Counted from the stretch's first letter, positions 1 through 7,038 are shown. The stretch: 7,108 nt of DNA from Bacteroidales bacterium (GCA_029933495.1 JAOZOC010000168.1:1-7108); one strand, 5' to 3'. Program-made: numbers and translations. The notes: generated from the letters alone by a model not told the origin.

Positions 1-1069
1 AAATATTAACAGTATCAGGTGGCGGATATGCACTATATTGAATACTAAGATCAAAAGAGGTATAATTAGCTGATGGTGTCAGGATTAATGATTCCTCAGC
101 AAGAAGTTCAGATTCCCCAAGTGATGGGTTATACCTGAATAGTCTGATATTTGCGGATGCTTCATCATTTTCAGCAGATGTATATTTATAAAATCCAGAC
201 AGCGTTTCGGGTATCTGAACAACAGGCATCCCTCCTACCGGCCCGTCAAAACTATAGTGTCCATTTGTAATTCCAGACAATGTATCGTCAAAATATGTCA
301 ACATACTTTCCAGTTGAGCGGCAAAATTCCCCTCATAACTATCCGAAGATTTAATTACGGGTGTCAGGCCGAGAGGTTTACTAAAAAGATTTGTCGAGAA
401 CCAGTTATCAGCTTCATCCGAAGAATACTCAGTCCAGTTTTCAAAATCACCATTTGGAAAAGGAGTTGTAGTTCCAACAAACGAAACGTTGTCAATCGTC
501 AGTTTGCTACCAACAACAGCCTCCCCAAATAATGCGGAAGACAATATTGCAACTGCGATTGTATCGGGGCTTACAACCGGAATAAACCACTGTACCGGTT
601 GACTAAAATACTGATATTCATCCTGTGTCCCAATGAAAGTTGCAAGGCAAACACCAAGAGGTTGCCCCAGCTTTTTAAATAATACGCCTACATAAGCAGT
701 GTCACCAGGCATCACATCAAATTTGACATATCCCGTAACCGAATCTGCCCTTTCGGTAAATGGAATACCTCCCCATATCATTTCTTCACCGACCTGACCG
801 ATATAAATTGCACCCTTTACAGGGTTTTCAGCAGTCGGAATAGTTTCAAGATTAACGGCAAAGCTGCCGGAAAAGGCATCTGATGTTTTTAACGCATTTG
901 GTTCACCGAGTGCTCCAATACTTAAGGCGTTTGAAGATGAATATCCATCCGGATCTTCATATAAAAATTGATTTGACCAGCTTTCAAAACCGGCATTTGA
1001 AATTGTCTGAGATTTCATAACAAATGAAACCAGAAATAGCGAAATGGTGATAAAAACTACTTTATTCAT
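1..1069 (-). CDS. Secreted two-domain beta-rich protein, 3' end beyond the window (PCMD-like)
   Basis: The frame is open from the ATG at 1069-1067 to the left edge, giving 356 residues without a stop. Residues 1-21 look like a signal peptide: MNKVV, a hydrophobic stretch ITISLFLVSFV, then MKSQ with likely cleavage nearby. The rest forms two related units, about 25-198 and 206 onward. Both open with a similar motif (NAGFESW at 25-31, NGDFENW at 206-212), share a TSDAFSGSFAVNLET-like segment (62-76 and 241-255) and have an SVTGYVKF / TLSGFYKY strand (110-117 and 289-296). Unit 1 closes with LTIDNVSF. This resembles the beta-sandwich PCMD-type (putative carbohydrate metabolism) domains of Bacteroidota surface proteins, an assignment made from memory of the motif. 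A C-terminal type IX sorting domain would be expected beyond the edge but cannot be seen. The start lies 6 bp after the upstream sulfotransferase stop, so co-transcription is likely. The exact function is unknown. Confidence 0.8.
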   Translation of the reverse strand, partial: MNKVVFITISLFLVSFVMKSQTISNAGFESWSNQFLYEDPDGYSSSNALSIGALGEPNALKTSDAFSGSFAVNLETIPTAENPVKGAIYIGQVGEEMIWGGIPFTERADSVTGYVKFDVMPGDTAYVGVLFKKLGQPLGVCLATFIGTQDEYQYFSQPVQWFIPVVSPDTIAVAILSSALFGEAVVGSKLTIDNVSFVGTTTPFPNGDFENWTEYSSDEADNWFSTNLFSKPLGLTPVIKSSDSYEGNFAAQLESMLTYFDDTLSGITNGHYSFDGPVGGMPVVQIPETLSGFYKYTSAENDEASANIRLFRYNPSLGESELLAEESLILTPSANYTSFDLSIQYSAYPPPDTVNI

Positions 1070-1075
1070 AACTTT

Positions 1076-1846
1076 TTAAATAATTGAACATTGTTTCATT
1101 AATGATTCTCTACACTTAATATATCCTTCATTGGCAGACTGTAAAATATCAGTAGGAATTGTTACATCGGCAGGTTCCCTGTTTTTAATAATTTTACCTT
1201 GTTTGATATTATCAGACGGGTCACCAAATCCGGGTTTACCTGTTTTTGAGAAAATTTTATATTCAGAAGATAATGTAGTTTTCAGTTGCAGCCAGTCAGT
1301 CAAATAACCAAGTGCAAAATCGGTATCATTAACAATTTTTTCGGCATCAAGATAAATAGCTGTACCATTTGTTCTTTTTGCAAGTTCTTCTAACTGCTCA
1401 AGCCTTCTTAAATAATACTTTCCAATCTTATTAATATCACTAATTCTATTTGGATTATTCAGGTTCTTACTCATTTTTAAAATACTCTTCAGGGTTGCTT
1501 CCGGTTCTCTCAACATGAACAGTGCTTTCGTGTTTCGATCATTCAAAATATTGTTGCTAATGGAATGATTGTGCAGTATTTTATCGAATATATAATCTTT
1601 TATGGGTTCTCGGTTATTCGATATATATACCCTGTATCTCAAAGTTAATAAGTCTGACCTTTTCTTATATGACAAGTGCATCTCAGAATATCCGGCAATG
1701 TTGCCATGACTTCCTAAAATATGAGACAACAAACTTGAATAGCTTCTCATATGGCTCAATAGAAAAATATATTTTTTATCCCCGGCCAGTACTCCCGGAT
1801 TAGTAATCATTATTTTACTTATTTGCATTAAGGTTAAAAAATTCAT
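1076..1846 (-). CDS. Sulfotransferase-fold protein (256 aa)
   Basis: This is a probable PAPS-dependent sulfotransferase, acting in the cytosol on an unknown acceptor. Residues 26-47 form a 5'-phosphosulfate-binding-type strand-loop-helix (YIFLLSHMRSYSSLL, with R34 and S35), followed by the family-like GYSEMHLSY at 52-60. Residues 108-123 (ALFMLREPEATLKSIL, R113) fit the 3'-phosphate-binding strand and helix, where R-x-P is usual. The length is normal for small bacterial sulfotransferases. The frame also allows a TTG start at 1855, but the ATG at 1846 is preferred: TTG starts are rare in Bacteroidota and a GGA lies five bases upstream of the ATG. It follows the other sulfotransferase by 21 bp and precedes the secreted-protein gene by 6 bp. 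The two sulfotransferases share no obvious sequence beyond the cofactor motifs, so they are not a recent duplication. It could instead be a nucleotide-binding relative without sulfotransferase activity. Confidence 0.8.
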   Translation of the reverse strand: MNFLTLMQISKIMITNPGVLAGDKKYIFLLSHMRSYSSLLSHILGSHGNIAGYSEMHLSYKKRSDLLTLRYRVYISNNREPIKDYIFDKILHNHSISNNILNDRNTKALFMLREPEATLKSILKMSKNLNNPNRISDINKIGKYYLRRLEQLEELAKRTNGTAIYLDAEKIVNDTDFALGYLTDWLQLKTTLSSEYKIFSKTGKPGFGDPSDNIKQGKIIKNREPADVTIPTDILQSANEGYIKCRESLMKQCSII

Positions 1847-1867
1847 AATTTCCAAAAATATTATTGT

Positions 1868-2581
1868 TTATTCTTTTGTCTCAAATTTATAGCCAAACAG
1901 CTCAATATCCTTATGATATATATCTTCAATTATTTTAATTGTATCCTCATCATAATACTCGGAATAATGTCTTTTTTTAGGGGTTGCTTTTTGAACAGTA
2001 AGCTTTCCCAATTCAGGAAAATTAATTTTTTCAGCGACATATTTCAAATCTCTTTCTCTAGTTTCGTATTTTGCTATATAGCTCACAATGATGTTGTCAT
2101 TTTCATCAGTAACAAAATCGCTGCAACCGAAATAATGCCCAAAAAACCTGAATGGTTCCTGTCCTAATTCGCTATCTTTAAGTTTAAAAATATACTCCCT
2201 AAAACCCATATCTTGTCGCAAAAGCCTACTCTTTAGCCTATAGTGATATAATGAAACAACTCTGTCCCAAGGATTTCTGACTATGGTAAATGAAAATATT
2301 TTATCCCATTGCTCCCTGCCAAGATAATCTCTCATCACCCTTACGGGAAGGTGATTTGGAATAAACTGAAAACCTCTGTGTGTTTTTTCGAAAACATCAT
2401 TTTTTGAAAACACACTTCCAAATGTATTTCCAAGTTCTACTTTAATACTTGTTGATGATGTTCTGGGTATATCAATAAACCAAAACCCATTTTTTTTTAT
2501 TTGCCGGATCCCATATGGTATTAATAGTTTATATTTAAGATTTTCCAATCTTAACTTTATCTTACTCTTTTTCTTAATCAT
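1868..2581 (-). CDS. Family-2 sulfotransferase (Sulfotransfer_2), 237 aa
   Basis: Members of this family move sulfate from PAPS to carbohydrate hydroxyls. The 5'-PSB motif is FWFIDIPRTSSTSIK (33-47), where the family usually reads IPKTxxTS; Arg40 sits at the usual Lys. H78 in the HLPVR segment and the 3'-PB motif FTIVRNPWDRVVSLYHY (98-114, with R102 and S110) are typical. So is the C-terminal block around HYSEYYDEDT (205-214) and DIELFGYKF (225-233). There is no signal peptide or membrane segment; the basic N-terminus (MIKKKSKIK) suggests a soluble protein or one loosely attached to the membrane. It is the first gene of the minus-strand unit, with the ATG at 2581 and only a weak ribosome site. 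Hand counts of three 60-base rows gave about 23, 30 and 38% GC, against about 45% for two rows in the secreted-protein gene, which hints at separate ancestry. The acceptor is unknown; a surface glycan is plausible. Confidence 0.87.
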   Translation of the reverse strand: MIKKKSKIKLRLENLKYKLLIPYGIRQIKKNGFWFIDIPRTSSTSIKVELGNTFGSVFSKNDVFEKTHRGFQFIPNHLPVRVMRDYLGREQWDKIFSFTIVRNPWDRVVSLYHYRLKSRLLRQDMGFREYIFKLKDSELGQEPFRFFGHYFGCSDFVTDENDNIIVSYIAKYETRERDLKYVAEKINFPELGKLTVQKATPKKRHYSEYYDEDTIKIIEDIYHKDIELFGYKFETKE

Positions 2582-2675
2582 TAATCAAAATATTTTTGAA
2601 TCCGGTACTATTAATTTTATTACGAATATTTTTGTATTTAGTTGTAATTAATTATAAAACCTATCATTCATCCTC

Positions 2676-2691
2676 CTGATTTAATAATCAG
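2676..2691. repeat. Perfect 6-bp inverted repeat, possible operator
   Basis: The arms CTGATT (2676-2681) and AATCAG (2686-2691) are exact reverse complements separated by TAAT. The repeat lies just downstream of the minus-strand -7 element and would cover its expected transcription start, a position where a repressor could act. A chance palindrome in AT-rich DNA is a real alternative. Confidence 0.3.
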
Positions 2692-2693
2692 AA

Positions 2694-2701
2694 CAAAAGT
2701 A
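2694..2701 (-). promoter_or_regulatory. Bacteroidota -7 element for the sulfotransferase unit
   Basis: Read on the minus strand the sequence is TACTTTTG, an exact TAnnTTTG match to the Bacteroidota -7 consensus. No convincing -33 TTTG is seen at the right distance. Transcription would start near 2687, giving a leader of about 105 bases to the ATG at 2581. The region is so AT-rich that other loose matches occur on both strands, so this is a moderate call. Confidence 0.4.
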
Positions 2702-2769
2702 ATTATTTTAGAGAAACAGATTTTAATTATTATATTTTGTTAAATATCCTCAATTCGGATAAAGAATAT

Positions 2770-2777
2770 TAACTTTG
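2770..2777 (+). promoter_or_regulatory. Bacteroidota -7 element for the KamA-family gene
   Basis: TAACTTTG matches TAnnTTTG exactly and is followed by C, as is common. It lies 36 bases before the ATG at 2814, so the leader would be about 30 bases. A -33 element is not clear. A weak purine stretch, GAGAAAG (2805-2811), just before the ATG may serve as ribosome site. The distance supports the ATG at 2814 as the true start. Confidence 0.55.
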
Positions 2778-2813
2778 CATAACTTCTGAACATCTATGTA
2801 AATTGAGAAAGCT

Positions 2814-5039
2814 ATGATTCGTGATAAATATCAATATGAGAAACGTGATAATCAACTAATAAATAATAAAATTGAAGAAAGAAAAATAGGCAAGGAATCA
2901 CGACGGATACTTATTCTTCTTTTTAAAGAACTCCCGAAACTAAAGGAAATACTACTACGAAGTGAAAATCTTGAAAATGTAAGGAAGGAGATACGGTGCT
3001 TTGTGATGGATTATCTTAACACAAGACAGGATGCTCTTGATTATTACAATAGAGATGTGAAAGGTAGAGAGATATTTGATAAACTATCGTGGAAAGATGT
3101 TGCTGCAATAAGAATTCTTGATTATGTTAATTATGAAGGCATCGAATATCAGGATCTTAACTTGAAGGGGATCAATATAGTTAACAATCCACTGAAACAG
3201 TTATGGCTTGCTGTCAAAGAAGGAAAAGGTGGTGGCGAACCAGCATTTTTCAGGGATATGCTGAATCTAATAAGACAATTTAATGAAACAGCAGATAGAA
3301 CTATCCCTTCATCTGAGAAAGTAACGGAATGGATGCAAAGACATCCTTGCGGCCTTGAACCGGAAATTATTGAAATCAGAAAGGAGAATAAAGATAGAAT
3401 TATCAAGATATTTATCGAGAAAATGGATAACGGTGATATTCTCCGACCTAAGTACAAGTTCAAACCTGACATGACATTTGAAGAAAAATATCAGCAAATG
3501 CTACTTTGGTGGGAAGAGAGAACATTTCATCTGCAGTTTGCAGCCCGCACACCGGAAATGGTGAATAAACTCCTTGGAAGACTTGTTGATTCTGAGACAA
3601 TGGCTGTTTTATTTGAGGCCCAGGATTCAGGAATTCCCTTTTTCATAAACCCATACTATCTTTCTTTGCTAAATGTTGATGTTTCTGAAAAATTTAAAAA
3701 TACCGACCATGCCATCAGGGATTATGTTTTTGTCAGTAAACCCCTTGTTGAGGAATTTGGGAACATTGTTGCATGGGAAAAGGAGGATATTGTAGAGCCG
3801 GGAAAACCAAATGCTGCAGGCTGGATATTACCATCATACTATAATGTTCACCGACGCTATCCTGAGGTTGCTATTCTCATTCCTGACACTATTGGTAGAG
3901 CGTGTGGTGGACTTTGTGTCTCTTGTCAGAGAATGTATGATTTTCAGCGTGGACATTTGAATTTTGACCTTGAAGAGCTCAAACCTTTGGGTACTTGGTG
4001 GGATAGATTACCAAAACTATTAAAATATTTTGAAAAGGATTCGCAATTAAGAGATATCCTAATTACTGGAGGCGATGCTTTGATGAGTTCAAACAAATCT
4101 CTAAAAAGAATACTTGATGAGGTTTATGAAATGGCATTAAATAAAATAGAAGCAAATAAATTGCGGCCTGAAGGTGAGAAATTTGCCGAGATGCTAAGAA
4201 TAAGACTTGGGACACGCCTTCCTGTTTATATACCACAACGTATTACAGATGAGTTAATTAGAATTCTTACAAATTTTAGACGAAAAGCAAAAAAAATAGG
4301 AATTAAACAGTTTGTAATCCAAACGCATTTTGAATCGGCTATGGAAGTTACTCCTGAATCAGCAGAGGCTGTCAGGAAACTTATTTCGGCTGGATGGATA
4401 GTTACAAACCAGCTTGTGTTTACTGCAGCTGCTTCAAGACGAGGTCATACTGCAAAACTCAGAAAAGTTCTTAATGACATAGGTGTACTAACATATTACA
4501 CATTTTCAGTTAAGGGATACAAGGAAAACAAGCATAACTTTGCAACCAACGCAAGAGCTGTTCAGGAGCAGATTGAAGAAAAGATAATTGGTAATATCCC
4601 CTTTGATAAGTGCGAGAATATAAATCGGTTGCCTAATAGTGGTAGCAGGATGATAGAGAATATAGAAAAGGTACGTCAAGAATTTAACGTTCCATTTCTT
4701 GCAACTGATAGAAATGTTTTGAACCTGCCCGGCGTCGGAAAAAGTCTTACTTTTAGAACTATTGGTATTACTTATGACGGACGTCGTATTTTAGAGTTTG
4801 ATCATGATACTACCCGCACTCATAGTCCGATTACAAAAAAAATGGGAAAGATTATTATTATTGAATCAAAATCAATAGATGAATACCTTCAACAACTGGA
4901 ATCTATGGGTGAAGATACTGAAGAATACAAAGATATTTGGGGGTATTCTATAGGAGAAACAGAGCCTCTATTGCCCATTTATGAATATCCTGAATATGAT
5001 TATGAGATTACAGATGAAATTACAAACCTTGAGGTATAG
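2814..5039 (+). CDS. KamA-family radical-SAM aminomutase-like protein with long N-terminal extension
   Basis: This 741-residue protein is related to lysine 2,3-aminomutase (KAM, about 416 residues), a radical-SAM, PLP-dependent enzyme that shifts an amino group from the alpha to the beta carbon. From about residue 225 it follows the KAM core: a Trp-rich helix (WWEERTFHLQ, 232-241), INPYYLSLL (278-286), the cluster motif CxxxCxxC (C364, C368, C371), R373 at the place of the KAM carboxylate-binding Arg134, ILITGGDAL (415-423), GTRLPVYIPQRIT (466-478), THF (504-506) and PGVGK (639-643) with K643 at the PLP-lysine position. The Asp pair that holds the lysine side chain in KAM (Asp293, Asp330) corresponds to K567 and N637, as in glutamate 2,3-aminomutase. 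So the substrate is probably not lysine (inference from hand alignment). Residues 1 to about 220 match nothing I recognise, and there is an insertion of roughly 17-20 residues near 438-460. It stands alone between its own promoter and a terminator, with no ablB-type acetyltransferase beside it. Confidence 0.88.
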   Translation: MIRDKYQYEKRDNQLINNKIEERKIGKESRRILILLFKELPKLKEILLRSENLENVRKEIRCFVMDYLNTRQDALDYYNRDVKGREIFDKLSWKDVAAIRILDYVNYEGIEYQDLNLKGINIVNNPLKQLWLAVKEGKGGGEPAFFRDMLNLIRQFNETADRTIPSSEKVTEWMQRHPCGLEPEIIEIRKENKDRIIKIFIEKMDNGDILRPKYKFKPDMTFEEKYQQMLLWWEERTFHLQFAARTPEMVNKLLGRLVDSETMAVLFEAQDSGIPFFINPYYLSLLNVDVSEKFKNTDHAIRDYVFVSKPLVEEFGNIVAWEKEDIVEPGKPNAAGWILPSYYNVHRRYPEVAILIPDTIGRACGGLCVSCQRMYDFQRGHLNFDLEELKPLGTWWDRLPKLLKYFEKDSQLRDILITGGDALMSSNKSLKRILDEVYEMALNKIEANKLRPEGEKFAEMLRIRLGTRLPVYIPQRITDELIRILTNFRRKAKKIGIKQFVIQTHFESAMEVTPESAEAVRKLISAGWIVTNQLVFTAAASRRGHTAKLRKVLNDIGVLTYYTFSVKGYKENKHNFATNARAVQEQIEEKIIGNIPFDKCENINRLPNSGSRMIENIEKVRQEFNVPFLATDRNVLNLPGVGKSLTFRTIGITYDGRRILEFDHDTTRTHSPITKKMGKIIIIESKSIDEYLQQLESMGEDTEEYKDIWGYSIGETEPLLPIYEYPEYDYEITDEITNLEV

Positions 5040-5040
5040 A

Positions 5041-5080
5041 AAAAATCAGTCTTGTAAATGAGACTGCTTTATTAATTTTT
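5041..5080. terminator. Bidirectional intrinsic terminator between converging genes
   Basis: A perfect 6-bp stem, CAGTCT (5047-5052) with AGACTG (5061-5066), can extend by one T-G pair and encloses a short loop, GTAAAT. On the plus strand it is followed by CTTTATTAATTTTT. On the minus strand it is followed by ATTTTTC. It starts within a few bases of the stop codon at 5039 and precedes the opposing stop at 5098, so it can end both transcripts. The stem is short with only moderate GC content. Confidence 0.7.
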
Positions 5081-5097
5081 ATAATTCTTTTTAAATA

Positions 5098-5844
5098 TTA
5101 GGTATTCATTCCCCCACAAACCTGGATAACCTGACCTGTAACATAAGAAGAGAGCTCAGATGCCAAAAAAGTTGCAACATCTGCTACATCCTCAGGCTTA
5201 CCACCCCTTTTGAGAGGTATTTGATTAATCCAGTCACTTCTCACATCATCAGGAAGTTTAGCTGTCATCTCCGTTTCAATAAATCCAGGCGCAATGGCAT
5301 TACAGCGAATACTCCTTGTACCAAATTCCTGAGCAATAGATTTCGTGAATCCAATCATACCTGCCTTTGAAGCTGCATAATTTGCCTGACCAGCATTACC
5401 ACTAACTCCGACGACAGAACTCATATTAATGATTGAACCTGATCGCTGTTTTAACATTGACCGCTGTACAGCCTTTGTAAGATTAAAAGCAGATTTTAGA
5501 TTTATTGTTAAAACAAGGTCCCAATCCTGTTCTGACATACGCAGCATCAAATTATCACGTGTAATTCCCGCATTATTAACCAGTATATCTACTTTTCCAA
5601 AATCTTTCAATACTTCATCGATGAATTTTTCGCTATCCTCAAAAGAACTTGCATCCGAGGCATAGCCCTTTGCTTTTTGTCCTAAAGCTGCAATCTCTTT
5701 TTCAAGACTCTCAGCTTGTTCGTCATACCTGATATCGGAAAATGCAATATCAGCACCCTCCGATGCAAACTTAAGGGCAATCGATCTTCCTATTCCTCTT
5801 GATGCTCCGGTTACAACTGCTGTTTTACCTTCTAATAATTTCAT
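5098..5844 (-). CDS. fabG: 3-oxoacyl-[acyl-carrier-protein] reductase FabG
   Basis: FabG reduces 3-oxoacyl-ACP to 3-hydroxyacyl-ACP with NADPH in fatty acid elongation, in the cytosol. The 248-residue protein is a classical short-chain dehydrogenase: TGASRGIG (12-19, nucleotide loop), NNAG (90-93), and the catalytic set N115, S143, Y156 and K160 inside SSVVGVSGNAGQANYAASKAG, which is close to the FabG signature. It ends VCGGMNT, like other FabG proteins. The ATG at 5844 (MKLLEGK) is preferred over a GTG two codons upstream because MKLLEGK is the usual start of Bacteroidota FabG and the GTG would add an unusual MS. The gene is outside any fab cluster here and has its own promoter, so it could be a second copy or a related acetoacetyl-CoA reductase, but the sequence shows no departure from FabG. 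Confidence 0.92.
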   Translation of the reverse strand: MKLLEGKTAVVTGASRGIGRSIALKFASEGADIAFSDIRYDEQAESLEKEIAALGQKAKGYASDASSFEDSEKFIDEVLKDFGKVDILVNNAGITRDNLMLRMSEQDWDLVLTINLKSAFNLTKAVQRSMLKQRSGSIINMSSVVGVSGNAGQANYAASKAGMIGFTKSIAQEFGTRSIRCNAIAPGFIETEMTAKLPDDVRSDWINQIPLKRGGKPEDVADVATFLASELSSYVTGQVIQVCGGMNT

Positions 5845-5872
5845 ACTCACTATATTTTACTGATTTCAGGCG

Positions 5873-5880
5873 CAAAGATA
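5873..5880 (-). promoter_or_regulatory. Bacteroidota -7 element for fabG
   Basis: The minus strand reads TATCTTTG followed by C, one of the commonest forms of the TAnnTTTG consensus. It lies 28 bases before the fabG ATG, giving a leader of about 20 bases. No good -33 element is seen. The rest of the 140-bp gap back to the ABC gene shows nothing I can assign, though short AT-rich palindromes occur. Confidence 0.6.
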
Positions 5881-5984
5881 CAATTTTATAATTAATCTAG
5901 CTCCAGCCTGGGTTCAAGTTTCAAAACCAAACCAAAACTGTATTACTAATATGAGTGTGTATGATAAAATTATCTATGACAAGG

Positions 5985-7031
5985 TTATCTGCCAATAAAC
6001 CTTACTGCAGCAGCTTTAAAACTAACCCAAACTTTCTTGCCTTCAGCTAAGTTGAGATTTTTGACTGATTGTTCGGTAATATATGATGAAATTATTATTT
6101 CTGCATCCACAACTATTTCTATTCCACTAATCGTTGGGATAATACTTAAGATGGTTCCCATGAAACTGTTTGTCAGGCTTGAATCCATTTTATTACAGGA
6201 GATCACAACATCCTCAGATCTGAAAAAGATAAAGCCCTCTTTACTGTTGCCAATTATTGGTAGTGTTGAAATCTCAACTTTCTTTTCAAGAAATACTTTT
6301 CTGTTTGAAACAATGTCTGCATTATAAAAATTTCTTATTCCGGTTAAGTTAGCGACAAATTTTGACTTTGGTGTATGAAAAACCTCCTTTAAAGTTCCTG
6401 TTTGTATTATAGAGCCATTGTGTATAATTCCAACCTTTTGCGCCAGTGCAACAGCTTCCTGATAATCGTGTGTAACATGAATGATAGTTAGGCCTTCTCG
6501 GTTTAGTTTTCGCAAAACATCTCTCATTTCATTTCTAAGCTGAACATCAAGCGAAGAAAGTGGTTCATCAAGCAACAGGCATTTAGGATTTATGGTAAGT
6601 GTTCGTGAGAGTGCTACTCTTTGCAGTTCTCCACCTGAAAGTGTTGAAGGTTTTCTGTGTAATAGTTTTGATATACCCATTTTTTCAGCCAGATCCATCA
6701 CTATTTTTTCTCTTTTGTGTTTTGGAATTTTATTTGCCTTTAATGGGTAACAAATATTTTCTTTAACGGAAAGGTGGGGAAATATGGCATAATCCTGAAA
6801 GACAATACCAACCTGCCTTTTTTGAATAGCAACATTTGTTATCTCTTTTCCAGAAAGGAATATTTTTCCTTTATCAGGTTTTACAAGTCCGGCAACTATT
6901 TCAAGAATCAACGATTTTCCTGCACCCGATTCTCCCAATAATACGAAATATTCTCCATCAACTACTTTGAAAGAAATATTCTTCAGTGAGAATTCATCAA
7001 AATTCAATGATATATTTTCGAGTTTAAGCAT
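5985..7031 (-). CDS. Molybdate/tungstate-type ABC importer ATPase (ModC/WtpC-like)
   Basis: This is the ATP-hydrolysing subunit of an anion importer, acting on the inner face of the cytoplasmic membrane. All ABC motifs are intact in 348 residues: Walker A GESGAGKS (33-40), Q-loop Q79, signature LSGGE (131-135), Walker B CLLLDEP (151-157, with E156), D-loop SSLD (159-162) and the switch His188. The C-terminal part holds FRSEDV (270-275) and then a Mop/TOBE-type domain from about 288. Its YITEQSVKNLNLAEGKKVWV (317-336) and following FKAAAVRFI fit the oxyanion-binding Mop fold of molybdate and tungstate systems. This makes ModC/WtpC more likely than the related sulfate (CysA) or polyamine (PotA) ATPases, but molybdate and tungstate cannot be told apart from sequence alone. 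The ATG at 7031 lies 7 bp after the stop of an upstream membrane-protein frame, consistent with a permease-ATPase operon whose promoter and binding-protein gene would be to the right of the window. Confidence 0.88.
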   Translation of the reverse strand: MLKLENISLNFDEFSLKNISFKVVDGEYFVLLGESGAGKSLILEIVAGLVKPDKGKIFLSGKEITNVAIQKRQVGIVFQDYAIFPHLSVKENICYPLKANKIPKHKREKIVMDLAEKMGISKLLHRKPSTLSGGELQRVALSRTLTINPKCLLLDEPLSSLDVQLRNEMRDVLRKLNREGLTIIHVTHDYQEAVALAQKVGIIHNGSIIQTGTLKEVFHTPKSKFVANLTGIRNFYNADIVSNRKVFLEKKVEISTLPIIGNSKEGFIFFRSEDVVISCNKMDSSLTNSFMGTILSIIPTISGIEIVVDAEIIISSYITEQSVKNLNLAEGKKVWVSFKAAAVRFIGR

Positions 7032-7038
7032 AATTCAT

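Noticed and set aside
257..532. Plus-strand open frame of 91 codons
   Set aside because: It lies wholly inside the minus-strand secreted-protein gene, has no promoter or ribosome site, and its product is Cys/Arg/Ile-rich with no family features.
1847..1855. TTG start adding three residues to the second sulfotransferase
   Set aside because: The ATG at 1846 is a better start, with GGA close upstream; TTG starts are rare in this phylum.
1913..2167. Plus-strand open frame of 84 codons with a hydrophobic start
   Set aside because: It is antisense to the well-supported family-2 sulfotransferase; the hydrophobic look comes from AT-rich complement sequence.
2645..2654. Palindrome TAATTAATTA in the divergent intergenic region
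   Set aside because: It is pure A/T in a very AT-rich stretch, so it is expected by chance.
3149..3497. Two overlapping minus-strand open frames
   Set aside because: Both are antisense to the KamA-family gene, which has strong motifs in its own frame; neither shows family features.
5429..5665. Plus-strand open frame of 78 codons
   Set aside because: It is antisense to fabG, whose catalytic motifs cover the same bases.
5845..5850. GTG start adding two residues to FabG
   Set aside because: The ATG at 5844 gives the MKLLEGK start usual for Bacteroidota FabG.
5961..5975. Small palindrome GATAAAATTATC downstream of the ABC gene as a terminator
   Set aside because: The stem is all A/T apart from its ends, the loop is too small, and no T-run follows on the minus strand.
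6037..6327. Plus-strand open frame of 96 codons
   Set aside because: It is antisense to the Mop/TOBE part of the ABC ATPase gene and has no start signals.
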